A stretch of 5,202 bases of DNA from Actinomycetota bacterium (GCA_019347595.1 JAHWLA010000193.1:1-5202), one strand, 5' to 3'. Shown: positions 1-5,155, counted from the stretch's first letter. Program-made: numbers and translations. Notes: generated by a model not told the origin, from the sequence alone.

Positions 1-864
1 GATGTCGTCAATGCGCCGGAGGAAGCGGTCGCCGTCGCCCCAGCGGCGCATGCGGCGCAGCAGCGGCTTGGAGACGTGCTGCAACGACAGGTCGAAGTAG
101 GGCACGCCCGTGGCGAGGATGGCGTCGATCAGCGCGTCGGTGAGGTCGGAGGGATAGAGGTAGAGCAGGCGGGTGCGAGGCACGCGGACGGCCACCTGCT
201 CGACCAGCGGGACGATGCTGCCCGCGCCCAGCTCGGCCACGTCCTTGCCGTAGGAGGCGAGGTCCTGGGCGACGAGCACAATCTCCTGGGCGTCGAGCTG
301 GTCGACCTCGGCCAGAATCGAGTCGACCGAACGCGACCGCTGCTTGCCGCGGAACGAGGGGATGGCGCAGAACCCGCACTGCCGGTCGCACCCCTCGGCG
401 ATCTTGACGTAGGCCCACGGCGACGACGACTTGGGCCGCGGCAGGTTCAACAGGTCCAACGCCGGCACCGCCCTGCCGTCGTTCTGGTCCCCCGATCGCG
501 CGTCATAGCGCGCGATCGGGGGACCAGAACGGCGGGTGAGGGTGACGGGGACGCCGAAGCCCGCCACCAGGTCGGCCTCGGGCAGGGCGTCGGCCAGCTC
601 GTCGCCGTAGCGCTCGGCCATGCAACCCGTCACCACCAAGCGGGCGCCGTCGCGCTTGGCGTCGGCCAGCGACAGCACCGTCTCCACCGACTCCTGCCGG
701 GCGGCGTCGATGAACGCGCACGTGTTGACCACCACCAGGTCGGCTTCGTCGGCCGAGTGGGCGCGCGTCATCCCGTCGGCTTCGAGGGTGCCGACGAGCT
801 TGTCCGAGTCGACCTGGTTCTTCGGACAACCGAGGGTTTCCACCCAATAGGAGCGCTCGGCCAC
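1..864 (-). CDS. rimO: Ribosomal protein S12 methylthiotransferase RimO, 3' end beyond window
   Basis: This is a radical-SAM methylthiotransferase that adds a methylthio group to a conserved aspartate of ribosomal protein S12. The 288 codons present cover the N-terminal UPF0004 domain, with cluster-binding C13 (ETLGCPKNQVDSD), C49 (NTCAF) and C81 (TGCMAE). They also cover the first part of the radical SAM domain, with C159, C163 and C166 in EGCDRQCGFCAIPSFRGK. The motifs LGCPKN, IPSFRGK and LYLYPSD point to RimO rather than MiaB. The C-terminal TRAM domain lies beyond the left edge. I chose GTG at 864 because a TAGCGT hexamer sits 8 nt upstream and the protein then starts just before the first conserved motif. 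A TTG at 873 is in frame but overlaps that hexamer. The gene lies 11 nt after the serine hydrolase stop. Residues 112-128 are encoded by a perfect palindrome (see 480-531), which is unusual for the family. Confidence 0.95.
   Translation of the reverse strand, partial: MAERSYWVETLGCPKNQVDSDKLVGTLEADGMTRAHSADEADLVVVNTCAFIDAARQESVETVLSLADAKRDGARLVVTGCMAERYGDELADALPEADLVAGFGVPVTLTRRSGPPIARYDARSGDQNDGRAVPALDLLNLPRPKSSSPWAYVKIAEGCDRQCGFCAIPSFRGKQRSRSVDSILAEVDQLDAQEIVLVAQDLASYGKDVAELGAGSIVPLVEQVAVRVPRTRLLYLYPSDLTDALIDAILATGVPYFDLSLQHVSKPLLRRMRRWGDGDRFLRRIDDI
480..531. repeat. Perfect 23-bp-arm palindrome inside rimO
   Basis: Positions 480-502 and 509-531 are exact reverse complements, with a 6-nt centre TCATAG at 503-508. 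Beyond one T/G wobble (479/532), three more pairs match (476-478 with 533-535). The arms begin GTTCTGGTCC and include CGATCGCGCG. On the rimO strand the element reads through without a stop as about 17 residues (RSGPPIAR, then YDARSGDQN) in the linker between the UPF0004 and radical SAM domains. One of the three frames on that strand is closed by TGA in the centre. No flanking target duplication is obvious. It resembles in-frame palindromic elements such as those known from Rickettsia genes, but I cannot tell from one copy whether it is a repeat family. Confidence 0.9.
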
Positions 865-872
865 GACCCTCA

Positions 873-878
873 ACGCTA
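873..878 (-). promoter_or_regulatory. Putative -10 hexamer for leaderless rimO
   Basis: TAGCGT on the minus strand lies 8 nt before the GTG start at 864. Its first three bases are the TAG stop codon of the upstream serine hydrolase gene. A GAGGG follows it but ends only 2 nt before the GTG, too close to act as a Shine-Dalgarno site. No recognisable -35 is seen. The shared TAG means the TA of this match is partly explained by the stop codon. Confidence 0.5.
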
Positions 879-1967
879 CAGGGCGAGGTCCTCGTAGACC
901 GCAGTGAGGACGGGCTGGGTGCGGCGGTGGTTGCCCTTCTCCCCCGCCATGCCGTTGGTCAGCAGCACCACGGCGAGGTCGTGCTCGGGGTCGGCGAAGG
1001 CGATGGACGACTGGCTGCCGCCGTGCCCGAACGCCCGCCGCGACGCCCGGTCGCCGTAGCCGTACGGGGCGGGCTGCTCCCGGTAGTGCCACGAATTCAC
1101 CATCAGCCCGAGCCCCCAGTCGATGACCGCCCCGAACGTCTCGTCCCGCAGCGAGGTGCGGTGCCGGGCCGTCATGGCTTCGACAGCCTGGGGCGACAGC
1201 ACGGGCCGGCCGCCGCGCAGCAGCGTCTGGTACAGCCGCACCAGGTCGTGAGCCGGCCCCATGGCGCCGCTGCTGGGACGGGCGTCGGGCGGGATGCTGT
1301 CGGCCAGCGGCCGGGCGCCCGCCTCGGGCGACGACGTGTCGTGCATGACGCCGAGACGTTCGCCGTAGGCATCGGCGCGGTCGGGAGGCAGCACCAGCCA
1401 CGAGTCGACCATGTCGAGGGGACGGAAGATCTCGTCGCGCAGGTACTCGGCGAACGGCCGCCCGTCCACCAGCCGCACCAGCTCGGCCAGCACGAGGAAC
1501 GTGCCCTTGGGCTGGTAGGCGGCCCGTTCACCGGGGACCCACTCGTCGTAGAGCGACGCCGCGCACACGGCGGCGAGCCCCTCCTCCCACGACACGCCGT
1601 CGGTCTCCGAGCCCGCCAGCTCGGCGTTGCGCAGTCCCGCGGTGTGGGTCAACAGGTCGCGCACCGTCACCCCCTCCTTGCCCGCGGCGGCGAACTCGGG
1701 GACGTGGGCGGCCACCGCGTCGTCGAGCAGGATCTCGCCACGTTCCCACTGCTGGGCGACGGCGACCGCGGTCAGGGCCTTGGTGCCGGAGAACCACGGC
1801 AACAGCGTGTCCGGCGTCATGGCCACGCCGCGCCGGGCCTCGCCCACGGCGATGTCGGCCACCACCTCGCCCCGCCGCGAAACGCACAGTTGGGCGCCGA
1901 GGTGCACTCCCTCGTCGATTCCGGTTTGCAAGAGGGCGGTGGCGGCGGCGAGAGCGGCGGAAGGCAC
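876..1967 (-). CDS. Serine hydrolase, beta-lactamase class C / esterase family
   Basis: This 363-residue protein has the serine beta-lactamase-like fold shared by class C beta-lactamases, penicillin-binding esterases and EstB-type esterases. The nucleophile motif SxxK is SGTK at S60-K63 (PWFSGTKALTAV). The second-motif tyrosine is probably Y151 (GERAAYQPKG), after the family-typical VRDLLTHTAGL at about 102-112. The third motif is HGG at about 315-317 (AFGHGGSQSSIAFADPE). No signal peptide is visible, so a cytoplasmic esterase or amidase is more likely than a secreted antibiotic-resistance enzyme; the substrate cannot be read from the sequence. The GTG at 1967 was chosen because it is the last plausible start before the conserved region and has a TACGCT hexamer 8 nt upstream. 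The same frame stays open far upstream only as a GC-rich shadow of neighbouring genes. The gene is divergent from the Nfu-like gene and is followed by rimO. Confidence 0.9.
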   Translation of the reverse strand: MPSAALAAATALLQTGIDEGVHLGAQLCVSRRGEVVADIAVGEARRGVAMTPDTLLPWFSGTKALTAVAVAQQWERGEILLDDAVAAHVPEFAAAGKEGVTVRDLLTHTAGLRNAELAGSETDGVSWEEGLAAVCAASLYDEWVPGERAAYQPKGTFLVLAELVRLVDGRPFAEYLRDEIFRPLDMVDSWLVLPPDRADAYGERLGVMHDTSSPEAGARPLADSIPPDARPSSGAMGPAHDLVRLYQTLLRGGRPVLSPQAVEAMTARHRTSLRDETFGAVIDWGLGLMVNSWHYREQPAPYGYGDRASRRAFGHGGSQSSIAFADPEHDLAVVLLTNGMAGEKGNHRRTQPVLTAVYEDLAL

Positions 1968-1975
1968 GGCTCGGG

Positions 1976-1981
1976 AGCGTA
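1976..1981 (-). promoter_or_regulatory. Putative -10 hexamer for leaderless serine hydrolase gene
   Basis: TACGCT on the minus strand is separated by 8 nt from the GTG at 1967. There is no purine-rich Shine-Dalgarno site in the gap. It shares the TA dinucleotide at 1980-1981 with the plus-strand hexamer of the divergent gene. Confidence 0.55.
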
Positions 1982-1985
1982 GAGT
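1980..1985 (+). promoter_or_regulatory. Putative -10 hexamer for leaderless Nfu-like gene
   Basis: TAGAGT is followed by 6 nt (CCGCCC) and then the ATG at 1992. That spacing would put transcription initiation on the A of the start codon. No Shine-Dalgarno site is present. It overlaps the minus-strand TACGCT by two bases, so one 10-bp segment (1976-1985) carries both divergent hexamers. Confidence 0.6.
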
Positions 1986-1991
1986 CCGCCC

Positions 1992-2249
1992 ATGGCCACC
2001 GCGAACCCGCAGCCGTCCCCGAACCCCAACGCCCTGCGCTTCCAGCTCGACGTGACGCTGCCCGGCACGTTGACGTTCGGCAGTGCCGACGAGGCGGCCG
2101 CCGATCCCTTCGCCGCTGCCGTGTTCGCGGCGCCGGGCGTCGTGTCGATCTTCGGCGTCAACGACTTCGTGACCGTCACCCGGGCACCGGGCGCCTCGTG
2201 GGACGACATCGTGCCCGTGGTGCAGGAGGCGGCCGCGGCGCATCTGTAG
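1992..2249 (+). CDS. Stand-alone Nfu/NifU N-terminal domain protein
   Basis: This 85-residue protein matches the Nfu N-terminal domain (Nfu_N). It shows PNPNALRFQLDVTLPGT near the start (10-26), then ADPFAAAVFAAPGVVSIFGVNDFVTVTR (37-64) and a closing helix GASWDDIVPVVQEA. In full-length Nfu proteins this domain precedes a CxxC iron-sulfur scaffold domain. Here that second domain is absent and the protein contains no cysteine at all, so it cannot hold a cluster by itself. A role as a partner or adaptor in Fe-S delivery is inference. The ATG at 1992 fits both the domain start and the hexamer 6 nt upstream. It is the only plus-strand gene in the left four-fifths of the window and converges on the SMP-30 gene with an 11-nt gap lacking a visible terminator. 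Confidence 0.88.
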   Translation: MATANPQPSPNPNALRFQLDVTLPGTLTFGSADEAAADPFAAAVFAAPGVVSIFGVNDFVTVTRAPGASWDDIVPVVQEAAAAHL

Positions 2250-2260
2250 CGCAGGTCGGC

Positions 2261-3169
2261 TCAGAAGTTCAGGCGCAGCCCGGGCCGGGGCCACCGGCAC
2301 GCCATCACTCGTCCCGTCGCCGACAGGGTGATGTAGGCGGTGCGCATGTCGTCGCCGCCCCAGGTGATGTTGGTGGGGACGGGCTCGTAGACGTCGCCCG
2401 GGAACGGCATGTGCGCGACGTCGCCGTCGGGCGAGACCACGGTGATGCCGGGGTTGAGGATGGTGGCGACGCAGACGTTGCCGTCCTCTTCCACGCCCAA
2501 GGAGTCGAAGAACTGCACGCCGCCGACGCCCGCTACCAGGCTGCCGCCGTGGGGAAGCGGCAGCACCGGCGCCACCTCGCCCGGCGCAGTCACGTCCCAC
2601 CGCCACAGCCGGCCCGTGGGCGTCTCGGCCACGAAGAGGGTCAGCCCGTCGGGCGACAGGCCGATGCCGTTGGGACGCAGGAGCGGGGTGATCACCGCAC
2701 GGAGTTCGGCGCCGTCGGGCCGGCCGTAGTAGACGACGCCCCGGTCCTCGTCCCGCTCGCGCTGCTTGCCGTAGTCGGTGAACCAGAAGCCGCCCTCCGC
2801 GTCGAACACGATGTCGTTGGGACTGCGCAACCCGTCGTAGACGACCTCCACCCGGCCCGTCGCCAGGTCGACCCGCTGGATGCACCCGCCGAGGTAGTCG
2901 TCGCCCTGGTTGACGTCGGCCGGGACCAGCAGCATGCCGTACTCGTGCATGGGCCAGCCGCCGTTGTTGCAGACGTAGGCCATGCCGTCCGGTCCCACCG
3001 CCGCGCCGTTTGGACCGCCACCGACGTCGATCCGCTCGAGGTTGCCAGCGGAATCGACCAGGCAGACCCGGCCTGTGGCCATCTCGCACACCAGCAGCAA
3101 CCCGCCGGGCAGCACGGTCGGCCCCTCGGGGAAGCGCAACCCCTCGGCGACGAAGCGGACGTCCTCCAT
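2261..3169 (-). CDS. SMP-30/gluconolactonase/LRE-like family protein
   Basis: This 302-residue six-bladed beta-propeller enzyme belongs to the regucalcin/gluconolactonase group, whose members hydrolyse sugar lactones using a single divalent metal. By alignment to that family from memory, the metal ligands would be E15 (RFPEGP), N167 (RPNGIGLSPDG) and D222 (FFDSLGVEEDG). N118 (RSPNDIVFD) would be the substrate-side asparagine. All are present, so the protein is probably active. No signal peptide is seen. The only start downstream of the in-frame queF stop at 3182-3184 is the ATG at 3169, 12 nt after that stop. There is no clear Shine-Dalgarno site, so translation may be coupled to queF. A TAGGGC 9 nt upstream is a poorer match to the leaderless element seen at other genes. 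The actual lactone substrate is unknown. Confidence 0.92.
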   Translation of the reverse strand: MEDVRFVAEGLRFPEGPTVLPGGLLLVCEMATGRVCLVDSAGNLERIDVGGGPNGAAVGPDGMAYVCNNGGWPMHEYGMLLVPADVNQGDDYLGGCIQRVDLATGRVEVVYDGLRSPNDIVFDAEGGFWFTDYGKQRERDEDRGVVYYGRPDGAELRAVITPLLRPNGIGLSPDGLTLFVAETPTGRLWRWDVTAPGEVAPVLPLPHGGSLVAGVGGVQFFDSLGVEEDGNVCVATILNPGITVVSPDGDVAHMPFPGDVYEPVPTNITWGGDDMRTAYITLSATGRVMACRWPRPGLRLNF

Positions 3170-3181
3170 CAGGGCGCGGCC

Positions 3182-3532
3182 CTACGGCGCGCTGGCCTCG
3201 ACCACGGTATGAATCCCCCCGCGAACCAGCCAGTCGGTGCGCACTGTCATGCGCCGGGGCGCGACAGCAGCCACCAGATCGTCGAGGATCCGGTTGGTGA
3301 CATCCTCGTGGAACGCCCCCTCCTGTCGATAGCTCCAGAGATAGAGCTTCAGCGACTTCAGTTCGACGATGGACTGGTCCGGCACGTAGCTGATCGTGAC
3401 CGTGGCGAAGTCCGGCTGCCCGGTGAGCGGGCAGACACAGGTGAACTCCGGCGTGTCGCACCGGACTTCGTAGTCACGGCCGGGGTGGGGGTTGGGGACG
3501 GCGACAAGCTCGCGGGAGGGGGCGCTGGGCAC
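3182..3532 (-). CDS. queF: NADPH-dependent 7-cyano-7-deazaguanine (preQ0) reductase QueF, short type
   Basis: QueF reduces the nitrile of preQ0 to the aminomethyl group of preQ1, a precursor of queuosine in tRNA. The 116-residue protein shows FTCVCPLTGQPDF with the thioimide-forming cysteine C34 and the acid D41, spaced as C55 and D62 in the Bacillus enzyme. The NADPH-binding family motif ELKSLKLYLWSYR is at 57-69, and FHED with H75 and E76 follows. It is the unimodal type and lacks about 30 C-terminal residues compared with Bacillus subtilis QueF, ending soon after RGGI. The GTG at 3532 is preceded by GGAGG that abuts it directly, too close for normal Shine-Dalgarno use, and by TAGGTT 6 nt upstream. 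No other queuosine genes and no preQ1 riboswitch are visible nearby. Confidence 0.95.
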   Translation of the reverse strand: MPSAPSRELVAVPNPHPGRDYEVRCDTPEFTCVCPLTGQPDFATVTISYVPDQSIVELKSLKLYLWSYRQEGAFHEDVTNRILDDLVAAVAPRRMTVRTDWLVRGGIHTVVEASAP

Positions 3533-3538
3533 CCTCCG

Positions 3539-3544
3539 AACCTA
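3539..3544 (-). promoter_or_regulatory. Putative -10 hexamer for leaderless queF
   Basis: TAGGTT on the minus strand, within GGATAGGTT, is followed by 6 nt (CGGAGG) and then the GTG start at 3532. The 6-nt spacing matches that of the Nfu-like and DUF5679 genes. It lies in the short gap after the DUF5679 stop, so queF may be transcribed separately from its upstream neighbours. Confidence 0.55.
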
Positions 3545-3564
3545 TCCGCCCCCTCCCCCGGGGA

Positions 3565-3717
3565 TCAGGCGTTCTTGCCGAGCATCCGGTTCATCTTGGT
3601 GCCGCAGACGGGACAGGTGCCCTGAGCGGCACGACGGCCATTGGCCATCTCCTTGACCTCGCCCTCGAACTCCCGCTTCTCGCGGCATTTCACGCAGTAG
3701 CCCTCGTACGTAGCCAT
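3565..3717 (-). CDS. DUF5679-type small zinc-ribbon protein
   Basis: This 50-residue protein starts MATYEGYCVKCREKREFEG and continues with NGRRAAQGTCPVCGTKMNRM. Two CxxC knuckles (C8/C11 and C35/C38) form a treble-clef or zinc-ribbon-like metal site. The order CVKCR, then NGRxAxQGxCPVCGTK, matches DUF5679, a small family common in actinobacteria. Its function is not known; a nucleic-acid-binding or ribosome-associated role would be speculation. The ATG at 3717 gives the conserved length and has TACGTT 6 nt upstream. The gene lies 27 nt downstream of thrB and 32 nt upstream of queF on the same strand. The basic, lysine-ending tail is typical of the family. Confidence 0.9.
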   Translation of the reverse strand: MATYEGYCVKCREKREFEGEVKEMANGRRAAQGTCPVCGTKMNRMLGKNA

Positions 3718-3723
3718 AGAGCG

Positions 3724-3729
3724 AACGTA
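3724..3729 (-). promoter_or_regulatory. Putative -10 hexamer for leaderless DUF5679 gene
   Basis: TACGTT on the minus strand is followed by 6 nt (CGCTCT) and the ATG at 3717. It falls inside the 27-nt gap after the thrB stop codon. No Shine-Dalgarno-like purine stretch lies between it and the start. Confidence 0.6.
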
Positions 3730-3744
3730 GCCGTAATCCAGGCG

Positions 3745-4593
3745 TCACCCGGGGATGGTGAGCCCGTCGGTGTCGGCGTCGAGGAGCACGGCCTTCCCGG
3801 GGACCCCCGCCTCGGCCAGCAGCTCGTCGCCCGCGGCCCGCACTCGGGCGGCATTGGCCCGGGCGCAGATGCCGAGCAGCGACGGTCCTGCGCCCGACCA
3901 GCACGATGCCAGGGCGCCCGCGTTCACGAGCTCGGCGAGAAGGTGGCTCGCCTCCGGGAACAGCGGGCCGCGGGCGGCCTGGTGGAGCCTGTCCTCGGTG
4001 GCCTCGTGCACGAGGTTGCGCCGGTCGGCCAGGCCGGCGAGGAGCAGGCCCATGCGCCCGAGGTTGAAGGAGGCATCGGCGTGGGGGACCTGCGCGGGCA
4101 GCGCGGCGCGAGCGCGCTTGGTCGGCAGCGGCCGGGTCGGGACGAGGACGACGTAGGCGAGGTCGGGGTCGAGCGGCATGCGGACGGCGACCGGTCGTTC
4201 GCCGACGGTCGTGGCCGTGACCAGCCCGCCGAGCACGGACGCCGCCGCGTTCTCGGGGTGGCCGTCGACCTCGGCCGCGACGGCAAGGGGGTCGTCGGCA
4301 CCTGCGGCCGCCGCCGCCGCCGCGGCCAGCGCGGCCGACGAGCCGAGGCCGCGCCCGACGGGTATCTGCGAGCGGACGGTGATGGCCACGTTGTCGTGGC
4401 CGAGCACGCGGCGGGCCACTTGGGCGGCGAGGTGCGACTCGTCGGCGGGGAGGTCGCTGCCCTCGCCTTCGGCGTGGATGGTGAGGGTGTCGGCCGGTTC
4501 GATCTCGACTTCGACGTAGATCGCCAAGGCGATCGCCAGGGTGTCGAAACCGGGGCCGAGGTTGGCCGATGATCCAGGAGCCCGTGCGCGCAC
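3745..4593 (-). CDS. thrB: Homoserine kinase ThrB
   Basis: ThrB is a GHMP-family kinase that phosphorylates L-homoserine with ATP, giving O-phosphohomoserine for threonine synthase. The 282-residue protein starts with the homoserine-kinase signature APGSSANLGPGFDTLAIAL (5-23). It has the GHMP phosphate-binding loop PVGRGLGSSAA at 78-88, then EVDGHPENAAASVLGG at 109-124, and the C-terminal glycine-rich motif WSGAGPSLLGI. Length is slightly short but within the family range. The GTG at 4593 begins the protein at the usual point before the first strand, and TAGGGT lies 8 nt upstream. An alanine run at 91-98 follows the ATP loop and is encoded partly by a GCC repeat. Homoserine dehydrogenase and threonine synthase genes, often adjacent in actinobacteria, are not in this window. 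Confidence 0.95.
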   Translation of the reverse strand: MRARAPGSSANLGPGFDTLAIALAIYVEVEIEPADTLTIHAEGEGSDLPADESHLAAQVARRVLGHDNVAITVRSQIPVGRGLGSSAALAAAAAAAAGADDPLAVAAEVDGHPENAAASVLGGLVTATTVGERPVAVRMPLDPDLAYVVLVPTRPLPTKRARAALPAQVPHADASFNLGRMGLLLAGLADRRNLVHEATEDRLHQAARGPLFPEASHLLAELVNAGALASCWSGAGPSLLGICARANAARVRAAGDELLAEAGVPGKAVLLDADTDGLTIPG

Positions 4594-4601
4594 GGCCGCA
4601 C

Positions 4602-4607
4602 ACCCTA
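4602..4607 (-). promoter_or_regulatory. Putative -10 hexamer for leaderless thrB
   Basis: TAGGGT on the minus strand, within TTCTAGGGT, is followed by 8 nt (GTGCGGCC) and the GTG at 4593. The spacing equals that of the serine hydrolase and rimO genes. A second GTG at 4603 overlaps this hexamer but is out of frame with thrB. Confidence 0.55.
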
Positions 4608-4676
4608 GAAGCCTGTTACCAACGGGGCAGGTGTGCGGTCCGAATTGATGACGGGGCTACCACGACCGGCTCCGTC

Positions 4677-4682
4677 AGGAGG
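4677..4682 (+). promoter_or_regulatory. Consensus Shine-Dalgarno site of the membrane protein gene
   Basis: AGGAGG ends 9 nt before the ATG at 4692. It is the only strong, well-spaced ribosome binding site in the window and fixes this start over the upstream in-frame ATG at 4569, which lies inside thrB. The gene therefore appears to have a leadered mRNA, unlike its neighbours. I see no convincing promoter hexamers in the 98-bp divergent region for it. Confidence 0.85.
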
Positions 4683-4691
4683 CAAGACACC

Positions 4692-5021
4692 ATGTACCAC
4701 TTCGCAGCCATCGCACTTCTGGCGCTCGCGCTGTTCAAGGTGGTCGACGTGCTCGAAGACTTGGTTCCGGGGGTTACGAAGTTCCACTCCCTCGCCACCA
4801 TGCTCCTCGGGATCGGCGGCGCCTATGCCCTCGACTACGGGCTGTTCAGCGGCTACGGCATCGAGTTCCGTGAGGACTGGATGGGCACCGTTGCCACCGG
4901 CCTCGTGATCGCCGGCTTCACCAGCGTCTGGCGTGCGGCCTTCCACTGGTTCGGCACGTCCGAGGGCGAAGAGCCCGAGGTGCGCCACCCGCTGCACGGC
5001 CCGCGCAAGATGGCGGCCTAG
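4692..5021 (+). CDS. Small three-helix membrane protein, function unknown
   Basis: I do not recognise a named family. The 109-residue product has three hydrophobic stretches: about 4-25 (FAAIALLALALFKVVDVL), 34-52 (LATMLLGIGGAYALDYGLF) and 64-84 (MGTVATGLVIAGFTSVWRAAF). A polar tail of about 20 residues (88-109) follows, first acidic (SEGEEPE) and then basic and proline-containing. Charged residues K16, D19, E22 and D23 at the end of helix one and D48 in helix two are unusual for a simple anchor. The size and topology resemble small accessory membrane proteins or holin-like proteins, but no phage genes are near, so that label is not supported. It is divergent from thrB and followed by two hairpins. 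Confidence 0.75.
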   Translation: MYHFAAIALLALALFKVVDVLEDLVPGVTKFHSLATMLLGIGGAYALDYGLFSGYGIEFREDWMGTVATGLVIAGFTSVWRAAFHWFGTSEGEEPEVRHPLHGPRKMAA

Positions 5022-5051
5022 CCAGGCTCGCTTCACCAACGGCGGTTCAAC

Positions 5052-5089
5052 GAGAAGGGGCGCTCACAGCGTGGTGAGCGCCCCTTCTC
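5052..5089. terminator. Perfect 16-bp hairpin, likely (bidirectional) terminator
   Basis: The arms 5052-5067 (beginning GAGAAGGGGCGC) and 5074-5089 are exact reverse complements around a 6-nt loop AGCGTG. It starts 30 nt after the membrane protein stop. No run of T follows, as is common for terminators in GC-rich actinobacteria; the right arm ends CCCCTTCTC. The perfect symmetry would allow it to work for a convergent gene entering from the right. Confidence 0.75.
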
Positions 5090-5098
5090 CGCGCCATT

Positions 5099-5155
5099 CC
5101 TCGAAGTGTGCGGACTTGGGGCCCTCCCGGGGACTCAACTCCGCACACTTCGAGG
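5099..5155. repeat. Perfect 16-bp inverted repeat with structured loop
   Basis: The arms 5099-5114 (CCTCGAAGTGTGCGGA) and 5140-5155 are exact reverse complements. After one C/C mismatch (5115/5139), five more positions can pair (5116-5120 with 5134-5138, one a G/U), leaving a 13-nt loop. It follows the previous hairpin by 9 nt and ends just 3 nt before the likely stop of a convergent minus-strand gene. It could be that gene's terminator or an intergenic palindromic repeat. Confidence 0.75.

Noticed and set aside
871..873. TTG start for rimO
   Set aside because: It is inside the putative -10 hexamer and has no ribosome site; GTG 864 fits better, though the difference is three residues.
876..1967. 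Antibiotic-resistance class C beta-lactamase
   Set aside because: No signal peptide, and the second motif is YQP rather than YxN; the broader serine hydrolase/esterase label is safer.
927..1982. Plus-strand 351-residue open frame
   Set aside because: Antisense shadow of the serine hydrolase; low-complexity H/G/R/V composition and no family motif.
876..3461. Long 861-residue minus-strand open frame
   Set aside because: Only its last 363 codons are a gene (the serine hydrolase). The upstream part is arginine/glycine-rich shadow translation across the Nfu-like and SMP-30 genes, which have clear family motifs in other frames.
2198..3625. Plus-strand 475-residue open frame
   Set aside because: Antisense shadow of SMP-30 and queF, whose catalytic residues are visible on the other strand.
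4307..4321. Run of five GCC triplets in thrB
   Set aside because: It encodes part of an alanine run in a GC-rich gene; being a triplet repeat it would not shift frame, so phase variation is unlikely.
3542..4603. Minus-strand 353-residue frame overlapping thrB
   Set aside because: Arginine/proline-rich shadow of thrB; the thrB frame carries all GHMP kinase motifs.
4569..4691. N-terminal extension of the membrane protein to ATG 4569
   Set aside because: It would run into thrB, has no ribosome site, and the consensus AGGAGG 9 nt before 4692 fixes the shorter start.
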